8,288 bases of DNA from a bacterium (GTDB taxonomy: Bacteria > UBP14 > UBA6098 > B30-G16), in contig QNEG01000055.1 in assembly GCA_003645115.1 (NCBI GenBank), forward strand, positions 1 to 8,288, written 5' to 3'. Below the pieces are notes generated by a model, which was given only the letters and a program-made list of their open reading frames with translations, ran no database searches and was not told the origin of the DNA. Of this stretch, positions 7,098 through 8,288 are shown in pieces. Each line of letters opens with the position of its first letter. Position 1 is the first letter of the stretch. A program made the translations under genes and the position numbers.

Positions 7098-8288
7098 ATG
7101 ATACCGATATCAATAGAATTGGAAAATTTTCGAAGCTATATCGGTCCGGAATATATTCCACTGGACTTTGCGCCTTTCTTTTGCATAGTTGGAGCGAATG
7201 GCTCGGGAAAATCATCCATAATAGAGGCTATGTTGTGGGCATTGTTTGGGAAATGCCGTGAGGGTGCTAATGCTGTGCCGATTCGCACCGATGCCGAACA
7301 AGTAAAAGTAAAATTCGATTTTAGTATAGAAAATCGCCGATATAAAGTGATTCGCACAAATGGTAAATCCGGTCATAAACTGTGGTTGAAACAATATGAT
7401 ACTGAAAAGAAAAAATTTATCGAACTGGTGAAATCACATCGATTGTCGGATACTCAAAATAAAATAAAAAATATTCTCGGCGCAGACTATACTGGACTTC
7501 AGATGGCGACCGTTTTTGTCCAAAATGAAGCATCGATTTTTTCTACTATTATTCCATCAGAGCGAAGAAAAGTTCTGGCTAAATTGCTGGGTATCGAACG
7601 ATATGAGAATATCAGGAAGAAACTTCATCAGAAGGTATCGGAAAATCGAGTCAAAACGGAGTCGTTACAATTGCAATTAAATCTTATTACCGAACAGATT
7701 GAGAAGATTTATGACCCACAAGATGAAATCGAGCAGATAAAATCTAAACTTCACTCTATGGAAAACAAAAGAAAACAGTTACAGGAAGAATATCGAGATA
7801 TAATTCAGAGAAAAAGTGAACTCTCTGCGCTAAAAAAGAATGTGGATATGCTGGATAAAACATTACAGTCGAAATCGGCAGAGAAAAGAGATTGTGAGAA
7901 TTCATTGAATAAGTTGTTCGCCGAGAAAAAATCGAAACAGGATATAATATCAAAAGAAGCGCAGATAAACATCGAATACCAGGAATATAAAAAACTTGAA
8001 GAGAGAAATAATAAATTGATAAAAATCAGTTCTCATCGAACTGAATTGATTGAACAAATTTCAGAGATTAAACAGAAAATTTCTGCTGTGAGGTCTGAAC
8101 ACCAGAATAAAATCAGTTCGCTGAAGGGCGAGATAAGTCATATCGAAAGGGAAATCGAACTACTTTCAGAAAAACTTGGTGATAAAGATGAAGTTGCCGA
8201 AAAGATATCGGAATTGAAAGTAGAAAGACAGATATTAAATGAATTATCCGCAAAGAAAAAACAATTCGAAGAATACAAACATTCTATC
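7098..8288 (+). CDS. sbcC: SbcC/Rad50-type DNA repair ATPase, N-terminal part
   Basis: There are 397 codons, open to the right edge. The family pairs with SbcD/Mre11 nuclease to process DNA ends and hairpins, in the cytoplasm or nucleoid. The N-terminus IELENFRSY (6-14) is the usual first strand. Walker A is GANGSGKS (32-39), followed by SIIEAMLWALFG. The Q-loop glutamine is Gln142 in TVFVQNE, and SERRKVLAKLLGIERYE follows at about 153-169. From about residue 170 the sequence is Lys/Glu/Gln-rich heptad-like coiled coil. The zinc hook, signature motif and Walker B would lie beyond the window. ATG 7098 is the first possible ATG because an in-frame TAA lies at 7092-7094, and the N-terminal strand fits it. 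No good Shine-Dalgarno precedes it (only AAGG at 7072-7075, too far). No sbcD-like gene lies upstream; it could follow downstream. A RecN- or SMC-type ATPase is less likely given the RSY and VQNE motifs. Confidence 0.9.
   Translation, partial: MIPISIELENFRSYIGPEYIPLDFAPFFCIVGANGSGKSSIIEAMLWALFGKCREGANAVPIRTDAEQVKVKFDFSIENRRYKVIRTNGKSGHKLWLKQYDTEKKKFIELVKSHRLSDTQNKIKNILGADYTGLQMATVFVQNEASIFSTIIPSERRKVLAKLLGIERYENIRKKLHQKVSENRVKTESLQLQLNLITEQIEKIYDPQDEIEQIKSKLHSMENKRKQLQEEYRDIIQRKSELSALKKNVDMLDKTLQSKSAEKRDCENSLNKLFAEKKSKQDIISKEAQINIEYQEYKKLEERNNKLIKISSHRTELIEQISEIKQKISAVRSEHQNKISSLKGEISHIEREIELLSEKLGDKDEVAEKISELKVERQILNELSAKKKQFEEYKHSI

Noticed and set aside
7040..7394. Small open frames overlapping the start of the sbcC-type gene (7040-7261 plus strand; 7136-7357 and 7212-7394 minus strand)
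   Set aside because: They overlap the conserved Walker A region of the ATPase in other frames, which is clearly the real coding frame.

Overview
The window holds two divergently transcribed partial genes separated by a 355-bp intergenic region. The left 81% (6742 down to 1, minus strand) is one uninterrupted reading frame of 2,247 codons that runs off the left edge. It encodes a giant secreted protein: a Sec-type signal peptide followed by ten complete copies, and the start of an eleventh, of a unit of about 211 residues. Each unit is a pair of Ig-like beta-sandwich modules (A then B), giving 21 modules in all, with a strongly conserved cysteine framework. The right part (7098 to 8288, plus strand) is the N-terminal 397 codons of an SbcC/Rad50-type ATPase that runs off the right edge. 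It shows the Walker A site, the Q-loop and the start of the long coiled coil.

The intergenic region carries a sigma70-like promoter and a strong Shine-Dalgarno for the giant gene, a separate sigma70-like promoter for the SbcC/Rad50 gene with a small inverted repeat near its predicted start point, and between them an imperfect palindrome. That palindrome resembles the intergenic repeats with a core like GTGTTCATCTGTGG that I recall from many environmental bacterial genomes.

The organism is a bacterium with moderate to low GC. The intergenic DNA and the SbcC/Rad50 gene are visibly more AT-rich than the repeat gene. Very long secreted proteins built from SbsA/Big_5-like Ig modules are typical of uncultured lineages around the FCB group (Cloacimonetes, WOR-3, KSB1 and similar), but nothing here fixes the taxon. 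The C-terminus, where a sorting or anchoring domain would reveal the export route, lies outside the window.

The two genes have no evident functional link: one product is extracellular, the other is a cytoplasmic DNA-repair ATPase. The most interesting content is the two-module, cysteine-marked repeat architecture of the giant protein.
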